Positions 17,152-26,783 of a stretch of DNA of 26,783 nt are shown piece after piece. The notes beneath the pieces were generated by a model, which did not search any database, had not been told where the DNA came from, and saw nothing but the letters and a program-made list of their open reading frames with translations. The first letter of the stretch is position 1, and each line of letters starts with the position of its first letter. The position numbers and the translations under genes were made by a program. Source of the DNA: Betaproteobacteria bacterium. Its GTDB lineage: Bacteria > Pseudomonadota > Gammaproteobacteria > Burkholderiales > SG8-41. Location: positions 1 to 26,783 of the forward strand of contig JANXSE010000446.1 in assembly GCA_025356695.1 (NCBI GenBank), written 5' to 3'.

Positions 17152-18207
17152 ATGAGCGACCTGCAAATCAGCCTGCTCGCAATCGGCGCCGTGGTGGTCG
17201 CCGGGGTCTGGCTGTTTAACCTGTGGCAGGAGCGCCAGTTGCGCCGGCGCACCGAGCAGGCATTTGCACGCGAACACCCCGACGTGCTGCTGGGCGGCGA
17301 CAGCGCGGTCGCAGAGCGGGTCGAGCCGACGATCAATATTGATGCCGCGCCTGCGCTGCCGGTCGGCAGAACGCCCGCAATCGCACCGGTAATCGCAATC
17401 GATCCGGTCATTGATTTTGTCGTTGAGGTGACACTGCGTGCTGCCGCAGACGGTGCCGAATTGCGCGACCAGTTGCGCGAAATGATGGCGGAAACCGGTA
17501 AGACCGTTCTTGCCGAAGGCTACGAGGAGGCCAGCGGTGATTGGGTGGACGCCGGCGCCGGCAGTTCGTATGCGCGCCTGCGGTTTGCCATGCAGATATC
17601 CAACCGCACCGGCTGCGTGACCCAGCAGCATCTCGCCGCATTCAGGGACGCCGTGGCGGCGTGGGCCGAGGCGCGGAGCGGCCAGATCAAATGTCTTGAA
17701 GTCGAGGCCGTGCATGCGATGGCCGTGCAACTCGACCGCTTTTGCGCGGATGTCGATATTGCGATCGGCATTAACGTGGTGACCGCCGACGGCAATCCTT
17801 TTACCGGAAACCGTATCCGCGCGTTGGCGGAAAAATGCGGCCTGCGCCTGGAGCCCGCAGGCGTTTTTTATGCGCGCAGCGCGGCGGGCGATGTCATTTA
17901 TTCGCTCGACAATCACGAGCCGATGCCGTTCATGCCTGAACAACTCCGTGCCCTGAATACACGAGGCATCACTTTTCTACTGGATGTGCCGCGCGTGACC
18001 GGCGCTCTCGACGCCTTCGATGCCATGCTGGCGACCGCGCGCGATTTTGCCGGCGAACTTGATGGCACTCTGGTCGATGACAACCGCTCGCAGTTGTCGG
18101 ATGCGGCAATTACCGCCATCCGCAAGCAGCTCGAAGGCATTCTCGCCAAGATGGAGGCGGGACGCATCGCCGCCGGCGGGGCACGGGCGCTGCGCCTGTT
18201 CGGTTAA
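17152..18207 (+). CDS. zipA: ZipA-like cell division protein (FtsZ-binding C-terminal domain)
   Basis: Single-pass inner-membrane protein expected to anchor FtsZ rings. 351 residues. The N-terminal membrane anchor is at about 6-24 (SLLAIGAVVVAGVWLFNLW), followed by a short charged juxtamembrane stretch. The C-terminal domain (about 205-340) has the ZipA-like order GDVIYSLDN, MPEQLRALNTRGITFLLDVPR, FDAMLATARDFAGELDGTLVDDNRSQLSD. Instead of the long Pro/Gln linker of E. coli ZipA there is a second structured region at about 85-200 that resembles a degenerate copy of the same fold. I start at the ATG (MSDLQIS) rather than a TTG 12 nt upstream that overlaps smc. The smc-zipA-ligA order supports the call; the stop is directly followed by the ligA ATG. 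Confidence 0.85.
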   Translation: MSDLQISLLAIGAVVVAGVWLFNLWQERQLRRRTEQAFAREHPDVLLGGDSAVAERVEPTINIDAAPALPVGRTPAIAPVIAIDPVIDFVVEVTLRAAADGAELRDQLREMMAETGKTVLAEGYEEASGDWVDAGAGSSYARLRFAMQISNRTGCVTQQHLAAFRDAVAAWAEARSGQIKCLEVEAVHAMAVQLDRFCADVDIAIGINVVTADGNPFTGNRIRALAEKCGLRLEPAGVFYARSAAGDVIYSLDNHEPMPFMPEQLRALNTRGITFLLDVPRVTGALDAFDAMLATARDFAGELDGTLVDDNRSQLSDAAITAIRKQLEGILAKMEAGRIAAGGARALRLFG

Positions 18208-21104
<2,897 letters not shown>

Positions 21105-21113
21105 GGCTCCCGC

Positions 21114-21671
21114 ATGTTATCGCCCGAACAGGCCAGACATGTTTTGCAAAACGCCGACGAAATCTGCTCGGCGGCCAGCGTGCGCGCGGCGCTTGCACGA
21201 CTTGCCACGGAAATTTCAGCGCGGCTTGCCGACCAGAATCCGCTGATCCTCAGCGTGATGGGCGGGGCTGTAGTGTTCAGCGGGCAATTGCTGACGCGGC
21301 TGGAATTTCCGCTCGATTTCGATTACCTCCAGGCGACGCGTTATGGCGACGCCACGGTAGGCGGCGGCATTCAATGGAAGGTTTTTCCGCAAGCTTCGCT
21401 GGAGGGTCGCGTCGTGCTGGTTCTCGACGATATACTCGACGAGGGCCATACGATGGCAGCCATCCGCGAGCGCGTGCTGGCCGCCGGCGCACGGCAATTT
21501 CTGTGTGCGGTTTTTGCCGACAAGGACATCGGGCGCGCCAAACCACTGACGGCGGATTTCGTCGGGGTCAAATTGCCGAACCGCTATGTGTTTGGATACG
21601 GCATGGACGTCAAGGGCGCCTGGCGCAATCTGCCGTCCATCCACGCCCTCAAACCGGATCAGGTCGTTTGA
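21114..21671 (+). CDS. hpt: Hypoxanthine-guanine phosphoribosyltransferase
   Basis: Purine salvage enzyme that joins hypoxanthine (and probably guanine) to PRPP, giving IMP or GMP. 185 residues. The PRPP-binding loop VVLVLDDILDEGHTMAAI is at about 99-116, a conserved PPi-loop-like ILSVMGGAVVFSGQLL lies before it, and the purine-binding region FVGVKLPNRYVFGYGMD at about 149-165 has the Lys and aromatic residues of 6-oxopurine enzymes. It follows galU by 9 nt and precedes mtnP by 35 nt. The neighbour likely releases hypoxanthine, so the pair would form a salvage route. Xanthine specificity cannot be excluded from sequence. Confidence 0.92.
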   Translation: MLSPEQARHVLQNADEICSAASVRAALARLATEISARLADQNPLILSVMGGAVVFSGQLLTRLEFPLDFDYLQATRYGDATVGGGIQWKVFPQASLEGRVVLVLDDILDEGHTMAAIRERVLAAGARQFLCAVFADKDIGRAKPLTADFVGVKLPNRYVFGYGMDVKGAWRNLPSIHALKPDQVV

Positions 21672-21706
21672 TCCGCATTAATCATCAGAACTGAAAAGCG
21701 ATCAGC

Positions 21707-22453
21707 ATGCTTGCAATCATCGGTGGCAGCGGGCTTACCCAACTGGCCAATTTGACGGTGACGCGGCGCCTTGCGGTGCGCACGCCGTACGGCGAACCAT
21801 CAGGCCCGTTGACGTTCGGCGAAATCGCCGGCAAAGAAATAGTTTTTCTGGCGCGCCACGGCTACGGCCACACCATACCGCCGCACGAGGTCAACTATCG
21901 CGCCAACATCTGGGCTCTGCACGCGCAGGGTGTCACGCAGGTGGTCGGTGTGGCGGCAGTCGGCGGCATCCGCGCCGATATGCAGCCGGGCGTCATCGCT
22001 GTGCCCGACCAGATCATCGACTACACGCACGGCCGTCCCGCCACGTTTTACACGCTGGAAGACCGCGGCGTGCAGCACGTCGACTTCACCTGGCCCTATG
22101 ACCGTGACTTGCGAGCCCGTTGTTTGACGGCGGCGCGCGATACCGGCATCGCGATCATAGACGGCGGCGTTTACGCCGCCACCCAGGGCCCACGCCTTGA
22201 GACCGCCGCCGAAATTAACCGGCTGGAACGCGACGGCGCGGCGATGGTGGGTATGACCGCAATGCCCGAAACGATACTGGCGCGCGAAATCGGCCTGCCG
22301 TATGCGGCCATTGCCGTGGTCGCCAACCACGCCGCCGGACGCGGCGGCAGTGCCGAATCGATCTCCATGCAGGAAATCGCCGCCATCCTCGAAGGCGGCA
22401 TGGCGCGGGTGCGCGCCATCATCGAGCAGATGGCGGGTGCCAATGGCCATTAG
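21707..22453 (+). CDS. mtnP: Probable S-methyl-5'-thioinosine phosphorylase (MTAP/PNP family)
   Basis: Phosphorolytic cleavage of a methylthio-nucleoside to a purine base and methylthioribose 1-phosphate. 248 residues. The phosphate-binding IIGGSG (4-9), [20 protein letters not shown] (50-69), the purine-loop [13 protein letters not shown] (158-170) and [16 protein letters not shown] (180-195) place it in the MTAP/PNP family. Asn207 in [11 protein letters not shown] stands where adenosine-type MTAPs have Asp and 6-oxopurine PNPs have Asn. This favours methylthioinosine over methylthioadenosine, as described for Pseudomonas aeruginosa MTIP. The adjacent hpt, which uses hypoxanthine, agrees with that. 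Plain MTA phosphorylase or inosine/guanosine phosphorylase remain possible. The last 11 nt overlap def. Confidence 0.87.
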   Translation: MLAIIGGSGLTQLANLTVTRRLAVRTPYGEPSGPLTFGEIAGKEIVFLARHGYGHTIPPHEVNYRANIWALHAQGVTQVVGVAAVGGIRADMQPGVIAVPDQIIDYTHGRPATFYTLEDRGVQHVDFTWPYDRDLRARCLTAARDTGIAIIDGGVYAATQGPRLETAAEINRLERDGAAMVGMTAMPETILAREIGLPYAAIAVVANHAAGRGGSAESISMQEIAAILEGGMARVRAIIEQMAGANGH

Positions 22454-22976
22454 AGAGGTCCTGCGCATGGGCGATGCGCGGTTGCTTGAGCAGGCGCGGC
22501 CGGTCGAACAATTCAACACGCCAGAACTGCGCGCGCTGATCGCCGATATGCGCGACACCATGCACGATCTTGACGGCGCCGGACTGGCGGCGCCGCAAAT
22601 CGGCGTCGGCATTCAGGTAGTAATTTTCGGGGTCGAGCAGAATCCGCGGTATCCGGATGCAGAAGAAGTACCGCAGACGGTACTGATCAACCCGAAACTG
22701 TCGCGCATCGATGATGAAATGGAGGACGGCTGGGAGGGCTGCCTGTCAGTGCCGGGCATGCGCGGACTGGTGCCGCGTTTCATCAGGCTGCACTACAGCG
22801 GCTTCGATGAATACGGCAAACCCTTCGAATGCACAGCTGAGGGCTTTCATGCCCGCGTCGTGCAGCACGAATGCGACCATCTGATCGGCGTGCTGTATCC
22901 GATGCGCATTCGCGACATGCGGCAGTTCGGATTTACGGAAGAGCTTTTTCCCGGCGAAGATCCCGGCGACGACTGA
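22443..22976 (+). CDS. def: Peptide deformylase
   Basis: Removes the formyl group from the initiator Met of new proteins; metal-dependent. 177 residues. The three family motifs are complete: [10 protein letters not shown] (45-54), EGCLSVPG (98-105) with metal ligand Cys100, and QHECDHLIG (141-149) with ligands His142 and His146 and catalytic Glu143. The start [11 protein letters not shown] lies 11 nt inside the end of mtnP; an upstream in-frame extension of 47 residues is within mtnP and not family-like. It is not next to fmt, the usual partner, so this may be a second deformylase copy. It converges on glnD with 28 nt between them and no obvious terminator. Confidence 0.96.
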   Translation: MAIREVLRMGDARLLEQARPVEQFNTPELRALIADMRDTMHDLDGAGLAAPQIGVGIQVVIFGVEQNPRYPDAEEVPQTVLINPKLSRIDDEMEDGWEGCLSVPGMRGLVPRFIRLHYSGFDEYGKPFECTAEGFHARVVQHECDHLIGVLYPMRIRDMRQFGFTEELFPGEDPGDD

Positions 22977-23004
22977 GCAGTGCAGGCCGGGTAGGGGCTA
23001 CACA

Positions 23005-25596
23005 CTAACTCTGCAACTGCCGCAGCAATTCGCTCTCAAAGCGGACGACCGTTTTCGGATCGTCGAGCGCCTCGCCGTTGACCAGAAATACGTCCTCGGC
23101 GCGGTCGCCCAGTGTGTTGATCTTCGCGGTGTTCAGGTTGACATGGTATTCAACCAGGCAACGTGCAACCCGTGACAGCAGGCCCGGCCGGTCCCCGGCC
23201 GTCACGGACAGGACTTTGTAGAGGCCGCGTTCGTCCGGAACGATGGTGACTTCCGGTGTGATCGGAAAATGTTTAAGCCGGCGGCTCACGCGTCCCTGTG
23301 CCGGCGGTTCCAGCGGCGCCTGGCTGGCCAGACGCTGCGCCAGTTCATATTCGATGTATCCGATCAGATCCCGGTAATGCGGCTGCTTGTTGCTTGGATC
23401 CATGATCTGAAAGCTGTCAAGCGCATAGCCGTGGCGCGTGGTGTAGATCTTGGCCTCGGCGATGGAAAAACTGATGCGTTCGAAGAAACTGCAGATGCGC
23501 GCGAAGAGGTCTTTCTGGTCGCGCACGTAAATCATCACCTGCAGACCTTCGCCGGCGGGCGAAAGGCGTGCCTTCACCACCGGCTCCGCAGCATCGACGC
23601 GGTAGTTGAGCAGGCGCGTGTGCCACGCAATCTCGTCGACATCGTGGCGCAAGAAATAAGCCGTATCGAGCTGCAACCAGAGTTTTTCCGAGGCTTCGGC
23701 CTTGATCGCATAGAGCAGGAGCTTGGCTTTCGCCGCGGTCTGTCGTTGCTGCATGCTCGACTCCAGGCTGCGCGCATCGCCGCCCAGACGGCGGCGCGTG
23801 ATGCGGAACAGGTCTTCAAGCAGCTTGGCCTTCCAGGCATTCCAGACTTTTGGACTGGTGCCGCGGATGTCGGCGACCGTCAGCAGATAGAGCGCGATCA
23901 AATGGCGTTCGTCGCCGACGCGCGCCGCAAAAGCATCGATCACATCGGGATCGCTCAGGTCCTGCTTTTGTGCCGTCGCCGACATCATCAGATGGCTTTC
24001 CACCAGCCACACGACCAGTTGCACGTCGTCGGCCTGCACGCCATGGCCCCTGCAAAAACGCAGGGCATCGGCCTTGCCGAGGGTCGAGTGGTCGCCGCCG
24101 CGCCCCTTGGCGATATCGTGAAAAAGCCCGGCCAGATACAGCACCTCGGGGCGCTCAAATTCGCTCATCAGACGGCTGCACAACGGAAACTCGTGCGCCA
24201 GCTCCGGCACTGCAAAGCGGCGCAGATTACGCACCACCTTGAGTATGTGTTCGTCCACGGTATAGACGTGGTAAAGGTCATGCTGCATCTGTCCGACCAC
24301 GCGTCCGAATGCCGGAATATACCGGCCCAGCACGCCATACTGGTTCATGCGGCGCAGTTCGCGGATGACGTGATCGGGACTGCGCAGCAAGCGCATGAAC
24401 ATCGCACGGTTTTCCGGATTACGGCGGAAAGCGGGGGTGATCTGATCTCCGGCGCGCCACATGGCACGCAGGGTTTCTGCGGTCATGCCTTTCAGCTCCG
24501 GATGCTGCTGCAGGAGACTGAAGGCTTCGAGAATAGCGCTCGGAACACGCCGGAACAAACCCTCGTCAACGGCTTCGAGGCGCTCATTGTGGGCGCCGAA
24601 ACGTTCATTCATCGGCTTGGCCGAACGCTCGCGCTGTGGCGAAATCAGCGCGTTCAGGTTCTGCAGCATAATGGTGTTGATCTGTCCGATTTCCACCGCG
24701 GTGCGGTAAAAACGCTGCATCAGATGCTCGCTGGCGCGGCGGTGTGCCGTGTCGTGAAAGCCCATCTGCGCGGCGAGCGCTGTCTGCACATCGAAAACCA
24801 GGCGTTCTTCGCGCCGGCGTGCGACGTAATGTAGATGAATGCGCAGATTCTGCAAAAAGGTTTCATGTTTGCGCAGCAGTGCCGCTTCACGCCGCGTGAT
24901 GACGTCAGCCTTGACCAGCGCCGTCCAGCTGGAGCCAATGCCGGCGGCCTTGCTGATCCAGAGTATGTTGTGCAGGTCGCGCAGGCCACCGGCCGCCTCC
25001 TTGACGTTGGGTTCAAGGTTGGTATCGTGAAAACGGTCGTGCCTCTGCTCCTGCTCCAGGTGTTTTGCCTTGGCAAACTGTGTCGCATCGATCGCGCGTG
25101 CGAACTGTTTTTCAAACTGCAGAAACAACGGTCGCCTGCCATTGATAAATCGCGCCTCCAGCAAACTGGTCTGGACAGTGATGTCCTGGTCGGCGAATTC
25201 CAGGCATTCGGCGATGGTGCGCACGCTGTGGCCGATTTCGAGTCCGATATCCCAGAGTGTGCCGACGAACTGTTCGAGTTTGGCCCCCAGCGTTTCGTCG
25301 GCTGGTAAGGGCAGCAGGATCAGAAGATCGATGTCCGAATAGGGAAATAATTGACCGCGGCCGTAACCGCCCACGGCGATCAAGGTGATACCGGCGGGCA
25401 TTTCCTGATGACGCCACACCGCCTGCAGTAGCTGGTCGATCAAGCGGCAGTGCCGGCGCAAAAGTTCCGTGGCCGACTGATTTTCCAGATAGCGGTCGCG
25501 CAATGCGGCGCGCTGCTCGGCCAGACGCGTTTTCCAGCGCTCGGTTTGGGTGGCGGTGGCGGAAGCGGGCGCCGCTGCCGGCTGCGTGTCAGGCAT
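23005..25596 (-). CDS. glnD: Bifunctional PII uridylyltransferase / uridylyl-removing enzyme
   Basis: Senses glutamine and uridylylates or deuridylylates the PII protein, setting the nitrogen response. 863 residues (E. coli 890). The nucleotidyltransferase domain has GGYGRGQLFPYSDIDLLIL with metal Asp88 and Asp90. An uncut helical GlnD domain follows, then an HD hydrolase domain (VYTVDEHILKVVRNLRR, AGLFHDIAKGRGGDHS at about 490) and two C-terminal ACT domains (YVRDQKDLFARICSFFE; VTAGDRPGLLSRVARCLVEY) that bind glutamine. All catalytic signatures are intact. The start overlaps the map stop by 8 nt, so map-glnD form an operon. No PII (glnB/glnK) gene is in the window. Confidence 0.97.
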   Translation of the reverse strand: MPDTQPAAAPASATATQTERWKTRLAEQRAALRDRYLENQSATELLRRHCRLIDQLLQAVWRHQEMPAGITLIAVGGYGRGQLFPYSDIDLLILLPLPADETLGAKLEQFVGTLWDIGLEIGHSVRTIAECLEFADQDITVQTSLLEARFINGRRPLFLQFEKQFARAIDATQFAKAKHLEQEQRHDRFHDTNLEPNVKEAAGGLRDLHNILWISKAAGIGSSWTALVKADVITRREAALLRKHETFLQNLRIHLHYVARRREERLVFDVQTALAAQMGFHDTAHRRASEHLMQRFYRTAVEIGQINTIMLQNLNALISPQRERSAKPMNERFGAHNERLEAVDEGLFRRVPSAILEAFSLLQQHPELKGMTAETLRAMWRAGDQITPAFRRNPENRAMFMRLLRSPDHVIRELRRMNQYGVLGRYIPAFGRVVGQMQHDLYHVYTVDEHILKVVRNLRRFAVPELAHEFPLCSRLMSEFERPEVLYLAGLFHDIAKGRGGDHSTLGKADALRFCRGHGVQADDVQLVVWLVESHLMMSATAQKQDLSDPDVIDAFAARVGDERHLIALYLLTVADIRGTSPKVWNAWKAKLLEDLFRITRRRLGGDARSLESSMQQRQTAAKAKLLLYAIKAEASEKLWLQLDTAYFLRHDVDEIAWHTRLLNYRVDAAEPVVKARLSPAGEGLQVMIYVRDQKDLFARICSFFERISFSIAEAKIYTTRHGYALDSFQIMDPSNKQPHYRDLIGYIEYELAQRLASQAPLEPPAQGRVSRRLKHFPITPEVTIVPDERGLYKVLSVTAGDRPGLLSRVARCLVEYHVNLNTAKINTLGDRAEDVFLVNGEALDDPKTVVRFESELLRQLQS

Positions 25597-26401
25597 CAGG
25601 TTGCGCGGCGAAGGCGGGGGTTGCCGGTGTGCCGGCCGAAACCGTCATGATTTCGTAGCCGTGTTCGGTCACCAGTATCGTATGTTCCCACTGTGCCGAA
25701 AGGCTGTGGTCTTTGGTAACAATGGTCCAACCGTCTGCAAGCGCGCGAATGTCGGCGCGCCCGGCGTTGATCATCGGCTCGATTGTGAAGGTCATGCCCG
25801 GCTCCAGCACCCAGCCGGTACCGGGACGCCCGTAGTGCAGCACCTGCGGTTCTTCGTGAAATTTGCGGCCGATGCCGTGGCCGCAGAATTCGCGCACGAC
25901 GCTGAACCCGTTGTTTTCCGCATGCGTCTGGATGGCATGGCCGACATCTCCAAGTCGCGCGCCCGGTTTCACCATGACAATGCCGCGCCACATGCATTCA
26001 TAGGTCATTTCGCACAGGCGGCGCGCCTGCACCGACGGCGGGCCAACGTAAAACATGCGGCTGGTGTCGCCGTGAAAACCGTCTTTGATCACCGTGATAT
26101 CGATATTGACGATGTCGCCGGTTTTAAGTTTTCGTTCGCCTGGAACGCCGTGGCAAACCACGTGGTTGACCGAGGTGCAAATCGATTTCGGATAGGGCGA
26201 ATAACCCGGGGGCGCGTAATTGAGCGGTGCCGGCACGGTCTGCTGCACGTTCACCATGTAGTCGTGGCAGAGGCGGTCGACTTCCTCGGTAGTCATGCCG
26301 GCCTTGATGTGCGGCCCGATAAAATCGAGAACTTCGGACGCCAGCCTGCCAGCGACCCGCATTTTGACGATATCCTCTGCGGACTTGGTAATGATGCTCA
26401 T
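25589..26401 (-). CDS. map: Type I methionine aminopeptidase
   Basis: Removes the N-terminal Met of new proteins, acting after peptide deformylase. 270 residues (E. coli 264). The five metal ligands are present: Asp101 (NIDITVIKDG), Asp112 (GDTSRMF), His175 (GHGIGRKFHEEP), Glu208 (TIEPM) and Glu239 (QWEHTILVT), plus His84 in VCHGVPG. The short form starting MSIITKSAEDIVKMRVAGR is chosen from the conserved N-terminus; the 12-residue upstream alternative has no ribosome binding site and no family support. There is no clear Shine-Dalgarno for the chosen start either. It is divergent from rpsB, a classic arrangement, and overlaps glnD. Confidence 0.97.
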   Translation of the reverse strand: MSIITKSAEDIVKMRVAGRLASEVLDFIGPHIKAGMTTEEVDRLCHDYMVNVQQTVPAPLNYAPPGYSPYPKSICTSVNHVVCHGVPGERKLKTGDIVNIDITVIKDGFHGDTSRMFYVGPPSVQARRLCEMTYECMWRGIVMVKPGARLGDVGHAIQTHAENNGFSVVREFCGHGIGRKFHEEPQVLHYGRPGTGWVLEPGMTFTIEPMINAGRADIRALADGWTIVTKDHSLSAQWEHTILVTEHGYEIMTVSAGTPATPAFAAQPDA

Positions 26402-26598
26402 GGGTGGAGGGCGACGGTACACAGGGTAGACATCCAAAACGCAAAAAGGGCCTGCATTCTAAGCCAGTTTGGCCGCCGCCGCGGCCTCTGCGCCTGCATT
26501 CCGGCGCCCCGCAACGGGTCGAGGACGGGCCGGGGACGGCTACTGGCGCGGCCTTTCTGCGGCCAGCCGGCTTTGCTTCTCGTGTCCAAGTCTGTCCA
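26402..26598. other. Non-coding map upstream region
   Basis: I see no gene here. Minus-strand TAGAAT (26456-26461) is a possible -10 for map, with no good -35. A perfect 6-bp inverted repeat GGCCGC-CGCC-GCGGCC lies at 26471-26486. The 10-mer GCCTGCATTC occurs twice (26450-26459 and 26492-26501). Together with the rpsB leader this is the longest stretch without a complete gene. Confidence 0.5.
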
Positions 26599-26628
26599 TT
26601 GAGTAAAAGCCATTTAAGATGATATAAT
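26599..26628 (+). promoter_or_regulatory. Strong sigma-70 promoter of rpsB
   Basis: TTGAGT (26599-26604) and a perfect TATAAT (26623-26628) with 18-nt spacing. Transcription should begin near 26635, leaving a leader of about 140 nt. A strong promoter of this kind suits a ribosomal protein operon. Confidence 0.75.
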
Positions 26629-26634
26629 TATGGA

Positions 26635-26774
26635 CTGGTCAGAAACAAGCTTTCCGGGCTTTTCTGGGGGCGCTTCGAGCCAGAATACACACATCCGCGA
26701 TAGTCAGGGTGCGCACCGGTAGATACCGGCGTGTCATTGCGTGGATGGCGGTTTAACCCTCACTGGAGATGTCT
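26635..26774 (+). promoter_or_regulatory. Structured rpsB mRNA leader, candidate S2 autoregulatory element
   Basis: About 140 nt between the promoter and the start codon. A strong hairpin combines CCGGT/ACCGG (26716-26720 with 26725-26729, loop AGAT) and an outer GCGC/GTGT stem (26711-26714 with 26731-26734) separated by an A-C mismatch. A second, weaker stem CTGG/CCAG lies upstream in the leader. E. coli has a comparable leader in the same map-rpsB gap (the t44/S2 leader) through which S2 represses its own mRNA. Equivalence here is inference. Confidence 0.55.
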
Positions 26775-26783
26775 ATGGCAACA
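26775..26783 (+). CDS. rpsB: Start of a gene inferred to be ribosomal protein S2 (only three codons)
   Basis: ATG GCA ACA at the window edge, preceded by GGAG with 6-nt spacing. The identity rests on position: divergent from map, behind a strong promoter and a long leader, with an N-terminus M-A-T compatible with S2 proteins. An ATG 6 nt upstream overlaps the ribosome binding site and is less likely. Three codons cannot prove the identity. Confidence 0.65.

Noticed and set aside
23269..24834. Open frame of 521 codons opposite glnD
   Set aside because: Antisense to intact glnD, no ribosome binding site or family signature. The 421-codon frame opposite pilU (8871-10136) is rejected for the same reason.
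26630..26722. Possible 30-residue leader peptide before rpsB
   Set aside because: Its ATG begins two bases after the -10 box, upstream of the expected transcription start, so it would not be in the mRNA. It also has no ribosome binding site.

Overview
This window is a gene-dense stretch of a bacterial chromosome that looks like a betaproteobacterium. The evidence is the moderately high GC content, the dapC-dapD pair, PilU, RluB, a ZipA-type divisome protein in smc-zipA-ligA order, GlnD next to Map and divergent from rpsB, and a PagL-type outer-membrane lipid A deacylase. I cannot assign a genus. Nearly all of it is core housekeeping. I see no integrase, transposase, CRISPR array, phage gene or island with deviating composition.

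Layout. 1-1636 (minus): the 5' part of recQ, a small coiled-coil/winged-helix-like protein of unknown function, and tRNA-Ser(GGA) with its own terminator. 1690-3663 (minus): acs, acetyl-CoA synthetase. Divergent from acs (plus): the 4.5S signal recognition particle RNA (ffs), a PagL-like gene, then dnaX-ybaB-recR-rluB. dnaX carries an A9G slippery run with an immediate -1 stop, so it very probably makes both tau and gamma. rluB converges on and overlaps prmB by 68 nt.

7990-13541 (minus), read right to left: queF (7-deazaguanine/queuosine), dapC and dapD (succinylase branch of lysine/diaminopimelate synthesis), an unrecognised 264-aa protein, pilU (type IV pilus retraction ATPase) and prmB (ribosomal protein L3 methyltransferase). 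The unknown gene sits 4 nt before pilU and is the best candidate in the window for an undescribed component.

13629-22976 (plus): smc-zipA-ligA-galU-hpt-mtnP-def, tightly packed with several 4-nt overlaps. It joins chromosome segregation, cell division and DNA ligation with UDP-glucose synthesis and a likely methylthioinosine-to-IMP salvage pair (mtnP makes hypoxanthine, hpt recycles it). 23005-26401 (minus): map-glnD, methionine aminopeptidase and the nitrogen-status sensor acting on PII. The right end (plus) holds a strong promoter, a structured leader of about 140 nt and the first three codons of a gene inferred to be rpsB.

No wholly new multi-gene system is evident. The observations most worth follow-up are the pilU partner gene, the dnaX recoding site, an apparently doubled ZipA ectodomain, the rpsB leader and an inverted repeat in front of the pagL-like gene.
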